A stretch of 37,410 nt of DNA from JBOGJI01 sp050747865. Lineage in GTDB: Bacteria > Acidobacteriota > Thermoanaerobaculia > Multivoradales > JAHEKO01. Below the pieces are notes generated by a model. That model saw nothing but the letters and a program-made list of their open reading frames with translations. It had not been told where the DNA came from and did no database searches. The stretch is from contig JBOGJI010000368.1 of NCBI GenBank assembly GCA_050747865.1, forward strand, positions 1-37,410, given 5' to 3'. Shown here in pieces: positions 1 to 7,626 of the stretch. The first letter of the stretch is position 1, and every line of letters starts with the position of its first letter. Made by a program: the position numbers and the translations under genes.

Positions 1-485
1 CGCCCGCGGGCGTGCGGCGCGTCGACGTCGAGACCGCCGAGCAGATGCGCGCCGCCGTGACGGCGGCGGCGGCCGGCGCCGACCTGGTGATCATGGCCGC
101 CGCCGTGGCCGACTTCCGGCCGCGCCGCGTGGCGGGACAGAAGCTGAAGAAGCGACAGGGCGTGCCCGAGGTGGAGCTGGAGCCGACGACGGACATCCTG
201 GCCGAGCTGGCGACCGCGGCTCCCGCCGCGATCCGTGTCGGCTTCGCCGCCGAGACGAACGACGTCGAGGCCGCGGCGCAGGACAAGCTGCGCGAGAAGG
301 GAGCCCACTGGATCGTGGCCAACGACGTCGCGCGCTCCGACATCGGCTTCGGCAGCGAGTTCAACGAGGTGACGGTCTTCGGCCGCGACGGCGAGCCGGC
401 CCGGCTCGAACGGCAGCCGAAGCAGCAGCTCGCCGAGCGGCTGCTGGACCTCTTCACCGCGGGGCTCGAACGGCAGGAATCGTAG
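1..485 (+). CDS. coaBC: CoaBC bifunctional enzyme, C-terminal part (phosphopantothenate-cysteine ligase domain), cut by left edge
   Basis: Open from the left edge in frame 3 to a TAG at 483-485, so only about the last 160 residues are present. They match the CoaB domain, which joins 4'-phosphopantothenate to cysteine with CTP in coenzyme A synthesis. Visible landmarks in order are PAGVRRVDVETAEQM near the edge, the AAAVADFRP strand-loop, a lysine pair KLKK, PTTDILAEL, VGFAAETND and IVANDVARSD. These are the nucleotide- and phosphopantothenate-binding segments of CoaB. The flavoprotein decarboxylase half (CoaC) would lie outside the window, so its presence is inferred. The next gene starts one base after the stop, suggesting co-transcription. 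Confidence 0.9.
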   Translation, partial: PAGVRRVDVETAEQMRAAVTAAAAGADLVIMAAAVADFRPRRVAGQKLKKRQGVPEVELEPTTDILAELATAAPAAIRVGFAAETNDVEAAAQDKLREKGAHWIVANDVARSDIGFGSEFNEVTVFGRDGEPARLERQPKQQLAERLLDLFTAGLERQES

Positions 486-486
486 C

Positions 487-1272
487 GTGAAGCCGGAGCT
501 CGCTGACTGGCTGGACTACCTGGCCGATCTCGGCTACGACGAGATCTACCGCGACCAAGCCTCCGGCGTCGTGCGCGGGGGTGCGACGCTACCTTCGGCC
601 GGGGCACGGCAGGCGGGGTCGGGCCGGGGCACCGCACCGCCGGCCGAGCGCGCCCGGAGCGAGAGCGCGGGCGACGCCACAGACGCGCCGCCCCCCGAAG
701 CCCGCCGTACGGAGCTCGAGGCGGTGGCGCGGGAAGCCTCCGCCTGCACGCGCTGCGCCCTCGCGGAAGGGCGCCGCACCGTGGTCTTCGGCTCGGGCAA
801 TCCGGACGCCGACCTGATGTTCATCGGCGAAGGGCCGGGCGCCGAGGAGGACCGACAGGGCCTGCCGTTCGTCGGCCCGGCGGGCCAGCTCCTGACCCGC
901 ATCATCCAGGCCATCGATCTCAGCCGCGACGACGTCTACATCGCCAACATCGTCAAATGCCGGCCTCCGGGCAACCGCGAGCCGCTCCCCGACGAGGTAG
1001 CCGCCTGCCGCCCGTGGCTGGAAGCGCAGATCCGCCTCGTCCGGCCGCGAGTCATCGTCGCGCTCGGCAAGGTGGCGGCCCAGGCCTTGCTCGGCGACGA
1101 CGGCCCTATCGGCAAGCTGCGCGGGCGCTGGCACACCGTGGCGGGCATCCCCTTGATGCCGACCTACCACCCCGCCGCCCTGCTGCGCAACGCCGGCCTC
1201 AAGCGGCCGGTATGGGACGACATGTTGCGGGTCCGCGAGCGCCTGCGGACCGCCTCGGAACGCCAGCGGTGA
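487..1272 (+). CDS. Type-4 (family 4) uracil-DNA glycosylase, [4Fe-4S]
   Basis: 261 residues from a GTG one base after the coaBC stop. Family-4 UDGs remove uracil from DNA to start base-excision repair. The four cluster cysteines are visible: CxxC at Cys87/Cys90, Cys158 in VKCRPPGNREP, and Cys174. The uracil-pocket motif GEGPGAEED is at 114-122, with PFVGPAGQLL just after, and the C-terminal active-site loop is TYHPAALLR with His228. Residues about 32-78 are a low-complexity Ala/Gly/Arg-rich linker between a short N-terminal segment and the catalytic domain, common in this family. The gene converges on the L,D-transpeptidase with only 21 bases between the stops. Confidence 0.93.
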   Translation: MKPELADWLDYLADLGYDEIYRDQASGVVRGGATLPSAGARQAGSGRGTAPPAERARSESAGDATDAPPPEARRTELEAVAREASACTRCALAEGRRTVVFGSGNPDADLMFIGEGPGAEEDRQGLPFVGPAGQLLTRIIQAIDLSRDDVYIANIVKCRPPGNREPLPDEVAACRPWLEAQIRLVRPRVIVALGKVAAQALLGDDGPIGKLRGRWHTVAGIPLMPTYHPAALLRNAGLKRPVWDDMLRVRERLRTASERQR

Positions 1273-1293
1273 GCGCCCCCGTTGCCGCTCTCC

Positions 1294-2169
1294 CTATTCC
1301 TGGTGCGAGGCCAGGTGATCTTGCCGCTCGCGGGACCGCCTCTCCATCGCGGGTAGATAGCGATCCAGCATCTCGTCCAGCTCCTGTTCCGTGATCCGGT
1401 CGGCGAGGGGATCTTCGGCCAGGCCCATCCAGGGACGCGGACTGTCGTAGTCGTAGTTCTCGAAGACCACGACCGGGGTCCCGAAGGCCGCGGCCGTTTG
1501 ACCGTCCGCCGCGGCTGACCACAGCTCGGCCCAGTCGTAGAGCCAGACGGCGTCGTCCCGCAGCAGGCGGATGCACCCGTGGCTGGCCGGGTATCCGGGC
1601 ATGGCGTAGTGGTGCAGGGCAAGGCCCATCCCGGTATGGATGTTGAGGACCCAATGCATGATCCAGCTCGGGTTCAAGGAGCTGGCCCGGCGCTCGGTCC
1701 TCCAGTTGACGTGGTAGAGCGTCGGAGGGGTACGGAACTTTTGGCTGCCGCTGTTGACGGGCCCCCAGAGGGCCTGGACCCCGTGCTCGTAGGCAGCGAA
1801 GGCCTGAACCCGCAGAGAGACGAGGATCAGCTTCGGCAGCGAGGCCGCCCGCGACAGCTCGACCGGAAAGGGGGAGTGATCGGCGACGGCGCCGGGCTCC
1901 TCGGGCATGATGAGCACGTCCCCACGGCGGACATGGCGGTCGTCCCGCCGGTTGATCTTCCATACCGCCCGCATCCCCTCGTCGCCCAGCTCGGAGAGCA
2001 GCGCCGTCAGATCGCCGTCTCCCTGGATCTCCACCGCCCGGTATCGGGGTTCCGGCGGCGCGGGGTCCGGTGAAACCTGGCCCCCGGCCTGTCCGCTCCA
2101 GACGAGCAGCAGCCAGGCGGTCAGGCCGCCAACGAGGGTTCGGGGATATTTCGTGGCCGAAGCGCGCAC
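1294..2169 (-). CDS. L,D-transpeptidase, YkuD/ErfK family, with signal anchor
   Basis: The YkuD catalytic domain carries the family signature HHYAMPGYPASHGCIRL. Counted from the GTG chosen here, His197 and the nucleophile Cys199 lie in SHGC, followed by the conserved Arg. These enzymes form 3-3 peptidoglycan cross-links or attach proteins to peptidoglycan, outside the inner membrane. I chose GTG at 2169 because it puts a hydrophobic segment at residues about 12-24 after a basic N-terminus, as in a signal peptide. An ATG at 2247 in the same frame would add 26 residues with no signal features and nearly abut the divergent glycosyltransferase. Between the signal and the catalytic domain, a stretch ending VWKINRRDDRHVRRGDVLI resembles a degenerate LysM module. 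Confidence 0.85.
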   Translation of the reverse strand: MRASATKYPRTLVGGLTAWLLLVWSGQAGGQVSPDPAPPEPRYRAVEIQGDGDLTALLSELGDEGMRAVWKINRRDDRHVRRGDVLIMPEEPGAVADHSPFPVELSRAASLPKLILVSLRVQAFAAYEHGVQALWGPVNSGSQKFRTPPTLYHVNWRTERRASSLNPSWIMHWVLNIHTGMGLALHHYAMPGYPASHGCIRLLRDDAVWLYDWAELWSAAADGQTAAAFGTPVVVFENYDYDSPRPWMGLAEDPLADRITEQELDEMLDRYLPAMERRSRERQDHLASHQE

Positions 2170-2254
2170 GCGTCCAACGATACAGTAGTCGCTCCGGATC
2201 GCGCCTCTAGCCTTCCTCAGCGGGCCTCCGGAGTGAGCTGCTAGCATTCACGCG
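2170..2254. promoter_or_regulatory. Divergent intergenic region between L,D-transpeptidase and GT2 gene
   Basis: If the transpeptidase starts at 2169, these 85 bases must hold promoters for both divergent envelope genes. A TAGCAT hexamer 12 bases before the GT2 ATG is a possible -10 but no convincing -35 accompanies it. No operator palindrome was recognised. The assignment rests on gene orientation rather than on a clear motif. Confidence 0.3.
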
Positions 2255-3247
2255 ATGGACGCGTCCACTCCCGCGGTGGCCCCCGCAAGGCCGGAGCCGC
2301 TTGTGCAAGGCCAGCCCCCGGAGATCAGCGTGCTGGTGCCGGTTCTGAACGAGCGGGACACGGTGGAGGAGCTGTCGCGCCGGGTCGCGGCGGTCCTCGA
2401 CGCCCTCGGCCGCAGCTTCGAGATCGTCTTCGTCGACGACGGCTCGACGGACGGCACCTCGGGTCGGGTGCAGGCGGCGCGTGAGGCCGACGAGCGGGTG
2501 AAGCTCGTCCGCCTGCGCCGCAACTTCGGCAAGTCGGCGGCGCTGTGCGCCGGGTTCGACGCTTCCCGGGGCCAGATCGTGTTCACCATGGACGGCGACC
2601 TCCAGGACGACCCGGAGGAGATGCCGCGGTTTCTCGAACACCTGGAGACCGGGACCCTGGATCTGGTCTCGGGCTGGAAGCGCCAGCGCCGGGATCCGAT
2701 CTCCAAGCGCTGGCCGTCGAGACTGTTCAACTGGGCGACCCGGCGGCTGGCGCAGGTCGACCTGCACGACTTCAACTGCGGCTTCAAGGTCTACCGGCGC
2801 GAGGTGCTGGAGCAGGTCGCCATCTACGGCGAGCTGCACCGCTACATCCCGGTGCTGGCGAGTCGCCGGGGGTTCGCCGTCGGCGAGATCGAGGTGCGCC
2901 ACCACCCGCGCCAGCACGGCCGCAGCAAATACGGCTGGGATCGCTTCTACAAGGGCGTGCTCGACCTCATCACCGTGCTTTTCATCACCAAATACACGCG
3001 CCGGCCGCTGCATCTGTTCGGCCTCATGGGCCTGCTCTCCTTCGGCACCGGCTTCGCCATCAGCGCCTGGCTGGCCTGGACCTGGTTCCGGGGCGAGTCG
3101 CTCTCCGACCGTCCGCTGCTGCTGTTCGGGATCCTGCTCATGGTGCTCGGCATCCAGGTCCTGACCACCGGCCTCATCGGCGAGATGATCACCTTCAAAG
3201 GCTTCGAGCGGCGCGACAGCTACTCGGTCAAGGAGCGCCTCGGGTAG
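2255..3247 (+). CDS. GT2 family glycosyltransferase, polyprenyl-phosphate (DPM1/GtrB-like), with two C-terminal membrane helices
   Basis: 330 residues. The GT-A fold opens with ISVLVPVLNE (24-33). The nucleotide-sugar loop is DDGSTDGT (61-68), and the metal-binding DxD is TMDGDLQDDPEE with Asp113/Asp115. Two hydrophobic helices at about 251-272 and 286-307 anchor the C-terminus. This layout is that of dolichyl/undecaprenyl-phosphate glycosyltransferases, which load a sugar onto a lipid carrier at the inner membrane for later use in glycan or protein glycosylation. The GT4 gene starts 19 bases downstream on the same strand, so the two probably act in one envelope-glycan pathway. The sugar cannot be read from sequence. 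Confidence 0.9.
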   Translation: MDASTPAVAPARPEPLVQGQPPEISVLVPVLNERDTVEELSRRVAAVLDALGRSFEIVFVDDGSTDGTSGRVQAAREADERVKLVRLRRNFGKSAALCAGFDASRGQIVFTMDGDLQDDPEEMPRFLEHLETGTLDLVSGWKRQRRDPISKRWPSRLFNWATRRLAQVDLHDFNCGFKVYRREVLEQVAIYGELHRYIPVLASRRGFAVGEIEVRHHPRQHGRSKYGWDRFYKGVLDLITVLFITKYTRRPLHLFGLMGLLSFGTGFAISAWLAWTWFRGESLSDRPLLLFGILLMVLGIQVLTTGLIGEMITFKGFERRDSYSVKERLG

Positions 3248-3266
3248 CGTCGGGCCCGCGCGCCCG

Positions 3267-4499
3267 ATGCCCGCGACATCCTTGCGCATCCTCTTCCTCA
3301 CCCAGACCTGGCCCCGTTTCGCGGGGGACACCTCGGGCCCCTTCATCCGCGACCTCGCGCGCGCCCTGGTCGCGGACGGGGACACCGTGCACATCCTCGC
3401 GCCCCACACCGCGGGACTCGCCCGCACATGGGAGGACGACGGCGTCACGGTTCACACCTTCCGCTACGCGCCGGAGCGGCTCGAGGTCCTCGGCTACAGC
3501 CGGTCGCTGGAGGCCGACGAGCGAATACGGCCGCTCGCCGGCCTGGTGGCGCCAGCCTACCTGTGGGCGGCGCGGCGCGCGGCCTACCGCCTCCTGAGCC
3601 GCGTGGGGTTCGACCTCCTGCAGGCGCATTGGGTCGTGCCGAACGCGCTGGCCGCCGCGCCGCTCGGCCTGCGGGTGCCGCTGGCGGTCGGGCTCCACGG
3701 CAGCGACGTGTTCCAGGCCGAGCGCCGCGGCGTACGCCGCTGGGTCGCCCATGCGTTGCGCCGGACGCGGCTGTTGACCGGCTGCTCCCCCGAGCTCGTG
3801 GATCGCGTCTGTGCTCTCGGCTTCGACCGCGTCCGGGCCCATGTCATCCCCTACGGCGTCGACGTCGAGGTCTTCCGCCCCGGCGCTCCCCGCGTGCGCG
3901 ACTGGCGCCGCGACCTGCGGATCCCGCCGGCCGCGCCCCTGCTGTTGACGGTGGGACGCATGGTCAGCAAGAAGGGCTTTGATGTCCTGATCGAAGTGCT
4001 CCCGGGCCTGCTCGAGCGGCACGCGGAGCTGCACGTCGTCCTCGCCGGCGCCGGCGACCTCCTGGACGGGTTCCGGCAACGGCTGGCCCGGTGGCCGGAC
4101 CGCGCCCACCTGCCGGGAGCGGTCCTGCGCGACACCCTGCCCGACCTCTACCGCGCCGCCGACCTCTTCGTGCTCCCCGCCGTCCACGATCGCAAGGGCA
4201 ACGTCGACGGCCTGCCGAACGTGATCCTGGAGGCCATGGCCAGCGGCCTGCCGGTGGTCGCCTCGGGCATCTCCGGCATCCCCCTGGCGGTGGAGGACGG
4301 CATCCACGGGCTGCTGGTGCCCGAGCGCGACCCCGCGGCGCTGGCGAGCGCTCTCGACACCCTGCTCGGGAACGCGGAAGCGCGTCGCGAGACCGGGCAG
4401 GCCGCGCGCCGGCGCGCCGAGACCGAGCTGACCTGGAAGGCCATCGCGAGCCGCTATCGCCACGCGTATGAGGACGCTCTGGGCGGCGCGGTCTCCTAG
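3267..4499 (+). CDS. GT4 family (GT-B fold) glycosyltransferase
   Basis: 410 residues. The N-terminal Rossmann domain begins RILFLTQTWPRFAGDTSGPF, with a Gly-rich acceptor loop and VGLHGSDVFQ in the middle. The C-terminal donor domain contains VGRMVSKKGFDVLIE and the GT4 signature GLPNVILEAMASGLPVVAS, whose conserved Glu (around residue 322) contacts the donor nucleotide-sugar. No membrane helix is seen, so it is probably peripheral at the cytoplasmic face. It follows the GT2 gene by 19 bases and likely extends a lipid-linked or exopolysaccharide glycan. It resembles capsule and colanic-acid type transferases; donor and acceptor are unknown. Its TAG stop shares the CTAG tetranucleotide with the stop of the convergent HxlR gene. 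Confidence 0.9.
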   Translation: MPATSLRILFLTQTWPRFAGDTSGPFIRDLARALVADGDTVHILAPHTAGLARTWEDDGVTVHTFRYAPERLEVLGYSRSLEADERIRPLAGLVAPAYLWAARRAAYRLLSRVGFDLLQAHWVVPNALAAAPLGLRVPLAVGLHGSDVFQAERRGVRRWVAHALRRTRLLTGCSPELVDRVCALGFDRVRAHVIPYGVDVEVFRPGAPRVRDWRRDLRIPPAAPLLLTVGRMVSKKGFDVLIEVLPGLLERHAELHVVLAGAGDLLDGFRQRLARWPDRAHLPGAVLRDTLPDLYRAADLFVLPAVHDRKGNVDGLPNVILEAMASGLPVVASGISGIPLAVEDGIHGLLVPERDPAALASALDTLLGNAEARRETGQAARRRAETELTWKAIASRYRHAYEDALGGAVS

Positions 4500-4855
4500 G
4501 AGGGCGCCAGCACCACGCGGCTCTTGACCAGCGCGATGACCCGCTCACGGTCGTTGCGCATCATGTCCAGGACCTCGGGCGGCGCGAACGTGTCCGGTAG
4601 GTGCGTCGCGCCCCAGAGCGTCAGGTCGATCAGCACCGGCGCCAGGTCCAGACCCATGCCGGTGAGCTCGTAGAGGAACTTGTTGCCGTGCCGCGGATGC
4701 GGCGTCTTGGTCACGAGGCCGGCGGCGCGCAGCCGTTCCAGCCGGTCGGCCAGGATGTTGGTCGAGATCTCCTCGTCTGAGGCGAGCAGCTCGCCGTACT
4801 CCTTCTTGCCGCGAAACATGAGATCGCGAACGATCACCAGCGTCCGCGTGGGCAA
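4496..4855 (-). CDS. HxlR-family winged-helix regulator, 5'-truncated
   Basis: The protein matches one HxlR subgroup through VIVRDLMFRGKKEYGELL and ISTNILADRLERL (recognition-helix region), then the wing and a C-terminal segment with WGATHLPDTFAPPE and RNDRER. Intact members start about 20 residues earlier, with a conserved Cys and a G-x-K/R-W stretch before TLLILRDL. Here the only usable start is a TTG at 4855, and an in-frame TAG lies seven codons further upstream, so the first helix, which helps dimerisation, is gone. Homology begins at about base 4843, exactly where the opposing TfoX-like remnant begins. It may be a decaying gene rather than a working regulator. Its stop shares CTAG (4496-4499) with the GT4 gene. 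Confidence 0.7.
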   Translation of the reverse strand: MPTRTLVIVRDLMFRGKKEYGELLASDEEISTNILADRLERLRAAGLVTKTPHPRHGNKFLYELTGMGLDLAPVLIDLTLWGATHLPDTFAPPEVLDMMRNDRERVIALVKSRVVLAPS

Positions 4856-5063
4856 GGAGTTCCTGGCCCTCGTCGCCTACAAGGGCTCGGGCTTGGTCGT
4901 CAAGCTTCCGAAGCCTCGCGTAGACAAGCTCGTTCCGTCGGGTGTCGGCCGGCCATTCGCACCCGCGGGCAGGGTTTTCATAGAGTGGGTGTCGGTGCCC
5001 AAGGCCGACCGGCGACGGTGGAAGGCGCTGCTGCGCGAGGCGATCGAGTTCGTTGCGGCCTGA
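4848..5063 (+). pseudogene. TfoX/Sxy-N-like small protein, 5'-truncated remnant
   Basis: A 71-codon frame from a GTG at 4848 to TGA at 5061-5063 reads VGKEFLALVAYKGSGLVV, then KLPKPRVDKLV, PSGVGRPF, EWVSVPKAD and LLREAIEFV. This looks like the second half of the TfoX N-terminal-like family (a beta strand, KLPxxRV, GxGxPF, xEWVxV, LxxEAxxFV). The first half, usually 30-40 residues, is missing, because upstream bases belong to the HxlR gene on the other strand. No ribosome-binding site precedes the GTG. YjbR/MmcQ-like folds are the alternative family assignment. I read it as a gene remnant left by a deletion. Confidence 0.55.
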
Positions 5064-5119
5064 ATCGCATGCGCAGGCTTTCGCGAGGCCCGTGGCCAGT
5101 TCCTGGTAGTTTCAGCACC

Positions 5120-6271
5120 GTGTCCGGCGACGAGCGATGGGCCCGGTGTCTGATCTCCTCGGCGAGTGGCGACGAGGCCCCGGTCGACAGTTGGCCCGAT
5201 CCGGATGGAGCCCCCTGGCTCGTCGACTACGGGCTGGATCCCGGGCGCGGCCGGGAGCTACTCGAGAGGCTGGCGCGGCGGCGCGCGGGCCTGTGGCGCT
5301 GGCGGGAGCTGCTGCCGGTGCGGGACGTTGCGCAGCGAGTCGATCTGGGTGAGGGAGGCACGCCGCTCGTCCCCCTCCGGCGGGCGGCCCCACCCGGAAT
5401 CGACGTCCTGGTCAAGCAGGAGGCTGGCAACCCGACCGGGTCCTTCAAGGCGCGCGGCCTCGCGGTGGCGATCACCCGCGCCCGCGAGCTCGGAGCCCCG
5501 GGCGTCGAGCTGGCCAGCGCCGGCAACGCCGCCCTCGCCGCCACCGCCTACGCCGCCCGGGCCGTGTTGCCTTGCCGGGTCGCCCTCCCCGTCGACACGC
5601 CGCGCTCGATCCAGGAGCGTTGCCGCCTGCTCGGTGCCGAGGTGCTGGTCTCCGGCCGCACCCTGGTCGAGTCGGCGGCGGCGCTGAAGGAGCGGGCGAC
5701 CGGCTTCTGGAACCTCGCCACCCTGCGCGAGCCCTGGCGCCTCGAGGGCAAGAAGACCATGGGCCTGGAGCTCGCCGAGCAGCTCGGCTGGCGGCTCCCC
5801 GACTGGATCCTCTATCCGACGGGGGGCGGCACCGGCCTCATCGGCATGTTTCGCGCGTTTGCCCAGCTGCGCGCCCTGGGCCTCGTGGCCGCCGAGGACC
5901 GCCCCCGCTTCGTCGCCGTCCAGATGGCCGGCTGCGCGCCTATCGTCCGCGCCTTCGAGCAGGGTGCGGAGCGAGCCCAAACCTGGGAGTCGCCAGCGAC
6001 CCGGGTCTGGGGCCTACGCGTCCCCCGTGCCGTAGGCGATTCCTTGATCCTGCAGGCGCTGCGCGAGTCCGACGGCCTCGCCATCGCAGTGGCCGAGGAG
6101 GCCGTGGAGCCTGCCCGAACCCGCCTGGCCCGAGAGGAGGGCATCGAGGCCGGCCCCGAAGGCGCCGCGTGTTACGTCGCCCTGGAGCACCTGGCCGCCA
6201 ACGGCACCATCGCCCCAAACACCCGCGTCGTCCTCTTCCAGACCGGCCACCCCCTCAACTACGCGGACTAA
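5120..6271 (+). CDS. thrC: Threonine synthase-like PLP enzyme (fold type II)
   Basis: About 383 residues from GTG 5120. The PLP lysine is in NPTGSFKARG (Lys110 from this start), the phosphate-binding loop is SAGNAA and the cofactor ring contact is PTGGGTGLIGMFRAF. VDLGEGGTPLVPLRR upstream is the typical opening of the threonine synthase catalytic domain. Threonine synthase converts O-phosphohomoserine to threonine in the cytoplasm. The N-terminal Cys-rich ribbon found in many homologues is not recognisable; only one Cys lies there. An in-frame ATG at 5069 and codons further upstream exist, but they run into the preceding remnant and have no ribosome-binding site. Other fold-II enzymes (threonine dehydratase, diaminopropionate lyase) are less likely. 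Confidence 0.8.
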   Translation: MSGDERWARCLISSASGDEAPVDSWPDPDGAPWLVDYGLDPGRGRELLERLARRRAGLWRWRELLPVRDVAQRVDLGEGGTPLVPLRRAAPPGIDVLVKQEAGNPTGSFKARGLAVAITRARELGAPGVELASAGNAALAATAYAARAVLPCRVALPVDTPRSIQERCRLLGAEVLVSGRTLVESAAALKERATGFWNLATLREPWRLEGKKTMGLELAEQLGWRLPDWILYPTGGGTGLIGMFRAFAQLRALGLVAAEDRPRFVAVQMAGCAPIVRAFEQGAERAQTWESPATRVWGLRVPRAVGDSLILQALRESDGLAIAVAEEAVEPARTRLAREEGIEAGPEGAACYVALEHLAANGTIAPNTRVVLFQTGHPLNYAD

Positions 6272-6281
6272 CAGGACTGGC

Positions 6282-6319
6282 TGCCCCTTCTGACTCTCGG
6301 ACGCCTGAGGGAGGGGGCA
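6282..6319 (+). terminator. Possible hairpin terminator after the threonine synthase gene
   Basis: TGCCCC at 6282-6287 pairs with GGGGCA at 6314-6319 in the 96-base gap before the thiolase gene. The long loop and the lack of a following T-run make this weak. It may instead only be a chance G/C pairing. Confidence 0.25.
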
Positions 6320-6351
6320 TCCACGGTGATAGCCTTCAGTCGTAACACTTC

Positions 6352-6357
6352 AGGAGG
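6352..6357 (+). promoter_or_regulatory. Strong Shine-Dalgarno site for the thiolase gene
   Basis: A full AGGAGG lies ten bases before the ATG at 6368 and fixes the thiolase start. The preceding 30 bases are less GC-rich than the surroundings and may hold its promoter, but no clear -35/-10 pair was found. Confidence 0.75.
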
Positions 6358-6367
6358 TAATCCTTAG

Positions 6368-7555
6368 ATGACTCCATCCGATCTTGTACTTCTGGACGGC
6401 CTGCGCACCCCGATGGCGGAGTTCGGAGGCTCGTTTGCGGACACCTCGGCGATCGACCTGGCGGTCCACGCCGCCCGCGCCCTGTTTGAAAAGACCGGCA
6501 TCGATCCGGCCGAGGTCGACCACGCGGTGGTCGGCAACGCCTTGCAGACCTCGCCCGACGCCATCTACGGCGCCCGCCACGTGGCGCTCAAGGCCGGCGT
6601 CCCCAAGGAGGTGCCGGCGCTCACCGTCAACCGCCTGTGCGGCTCCGGCATCCAGTCGATCCTCTCCGGCGCCCACCTGATTCTCGCCGGCGAGGCCGTG
6701 ACGGTGCTCGTCGGCGGCATGGAGAACATGACCCAGGCGCCGCACGTCATCTGGGGCGCCCGCCGCGGCTTCCGCTTGGGCGAGGGCCAGCTCCAGGACC
6801 TGCTAATGATCGCCCTGCTCGACAGCTACTGCGGCGACTACATGGCCCAGACCTCCAACAACCTGGCCCGCGACTACGGCATCTCCCGCGAAGAGCAGGA
6901 CGCCTTCGCGCTGGAGAGCCAGAAGCGGGCCGCGGCGGCCTGGGAGGCCTGCCGCCTCGCCGACGAGGTGGTTCCGGTGGAGGTGGGCAAAGGCAAGCGC
7001 GCCCGCAAGGTGGAGCGCGACGAGCATCTACGCCCGGACACCACGCTGGAGGTACTGGCGACGCTTCCCACCGCCTTCGACAAAGACGGCTTCGTCACCG
7101 CCGGCAACGCCTCCGGGATCGTCGACGGAGCGGCGATGATGCTGCTCAGCACGGCGGAGAAGGCCAAGGCGCTGGGCATCGAGCCGCTGGGCCGCCTCGT
7201 CGCCTGGTCGGTGGTCGGTGTCGAGCCCTCGCGCATGGGCATCGGCCCGGCCCCGGCGATCACCCAGGCGCTCGCCAAGGCCGGCATGGAGCTCGCCGAC
7301 CTCGACCTGATCGAGATCAACGAGGCCTTCGCCGGCCAGATCCTGGCGGTCATCCGCGAGCTCGACCTCGACACCGACAAACTCAACGTCAACGGCGGCG
7401 CCATCGCCCTGGGCCACCCTCTAGGCGCCACCGGCACCCGCATCGCATTGACACTGCTCAAGGAGCTCAAGCGCCGCGGCGGCGGAGTGGGCGTCGCCTC
7501 CGCCTGCATCGGCGGCGGCCAGGGCATCGCCCTCATCGTCGAGACCGCGCCCTAG
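6368..7555 (+). CDS. Acetyl-CoA acetyltransferase / thiolase
   Basis: 395 residues, the usual thiolase length. The acyl-accepting nucleophile is Cys91 in NRLCGSGIQS. The C-terminal catalytic pair is His350 in GGAIALGHPLGATG and Cys380 in SACIGGGQG, and the loop INEAFAGQ is present. Together these define a class II-type thiolase that condenses two acetyl-CoA to acetoacetyl-CoA or cleaves 3-ketoacyl-CoA, in the cytoplasm. Sequence alone does not separate the biosynthetic from the degradative role. It has its own strong ribosome-binding site and converges on the TonB-receptor gene, with a hairpin between. It stands alone, without adjacent beta-oxidation genes. Confidence 0.95.
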   Translation: MTPSDLVLLDGLRTPMAEFGGSFADTSAIDLAVHAARALFEKTGIDPAEVDHAVVGNALQTSPDAIYGARHVALKAGVPKEVPALTVNRLCGSGIQSILSGAHLILAGEAVTVLVGGMENMTQAPHVIWGARRGFRLGEGQLQDLLMIALLDSYCGDYMAQTSNNLARDYGISREEQDAFALESQKRAAAAWEACRLADEVVPVEVGKGKRARKVERDEHLRPDTTLEVLATLPTAFDKDGFVTAGNASGIVDGAAMMLLSTAEKAKALGIEPLGRLVAWSVVGVEPSRMGIGPAPAITQALAKAGMELADLDLIEINEAFAGQILAVIRELDLDTDKLNVNGGAIALGHPLGATGTRIALTLLKELKRRGGGVGVASACIGGGQGIALIVETAP

Positions 7556-7588
7556 GACCTGCCGGAGGCGTGCCGGCGACCTGGCACG

Positions 7589-7604
7589 TCGGGGCGGACC
7601 CCGA
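7589..7604. terminator. Hairpin between convergent thiolase and receptor genes
   Basis: TCGGGG (7589-7594), loop CGGA, CCCCGA (7599-7604) form a perfect 6-bp stem in the 71-base gap between two convergent genes. Flanking GGCA and TGCC can extend the pairing. There is no T-run, so if it terminates transcription it may do so with Rho or by blocking read-through in both directions. Confidence 0.4.
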
Positions 7605-7626
7605 AGATCTGCCATGCCGTGCATTG

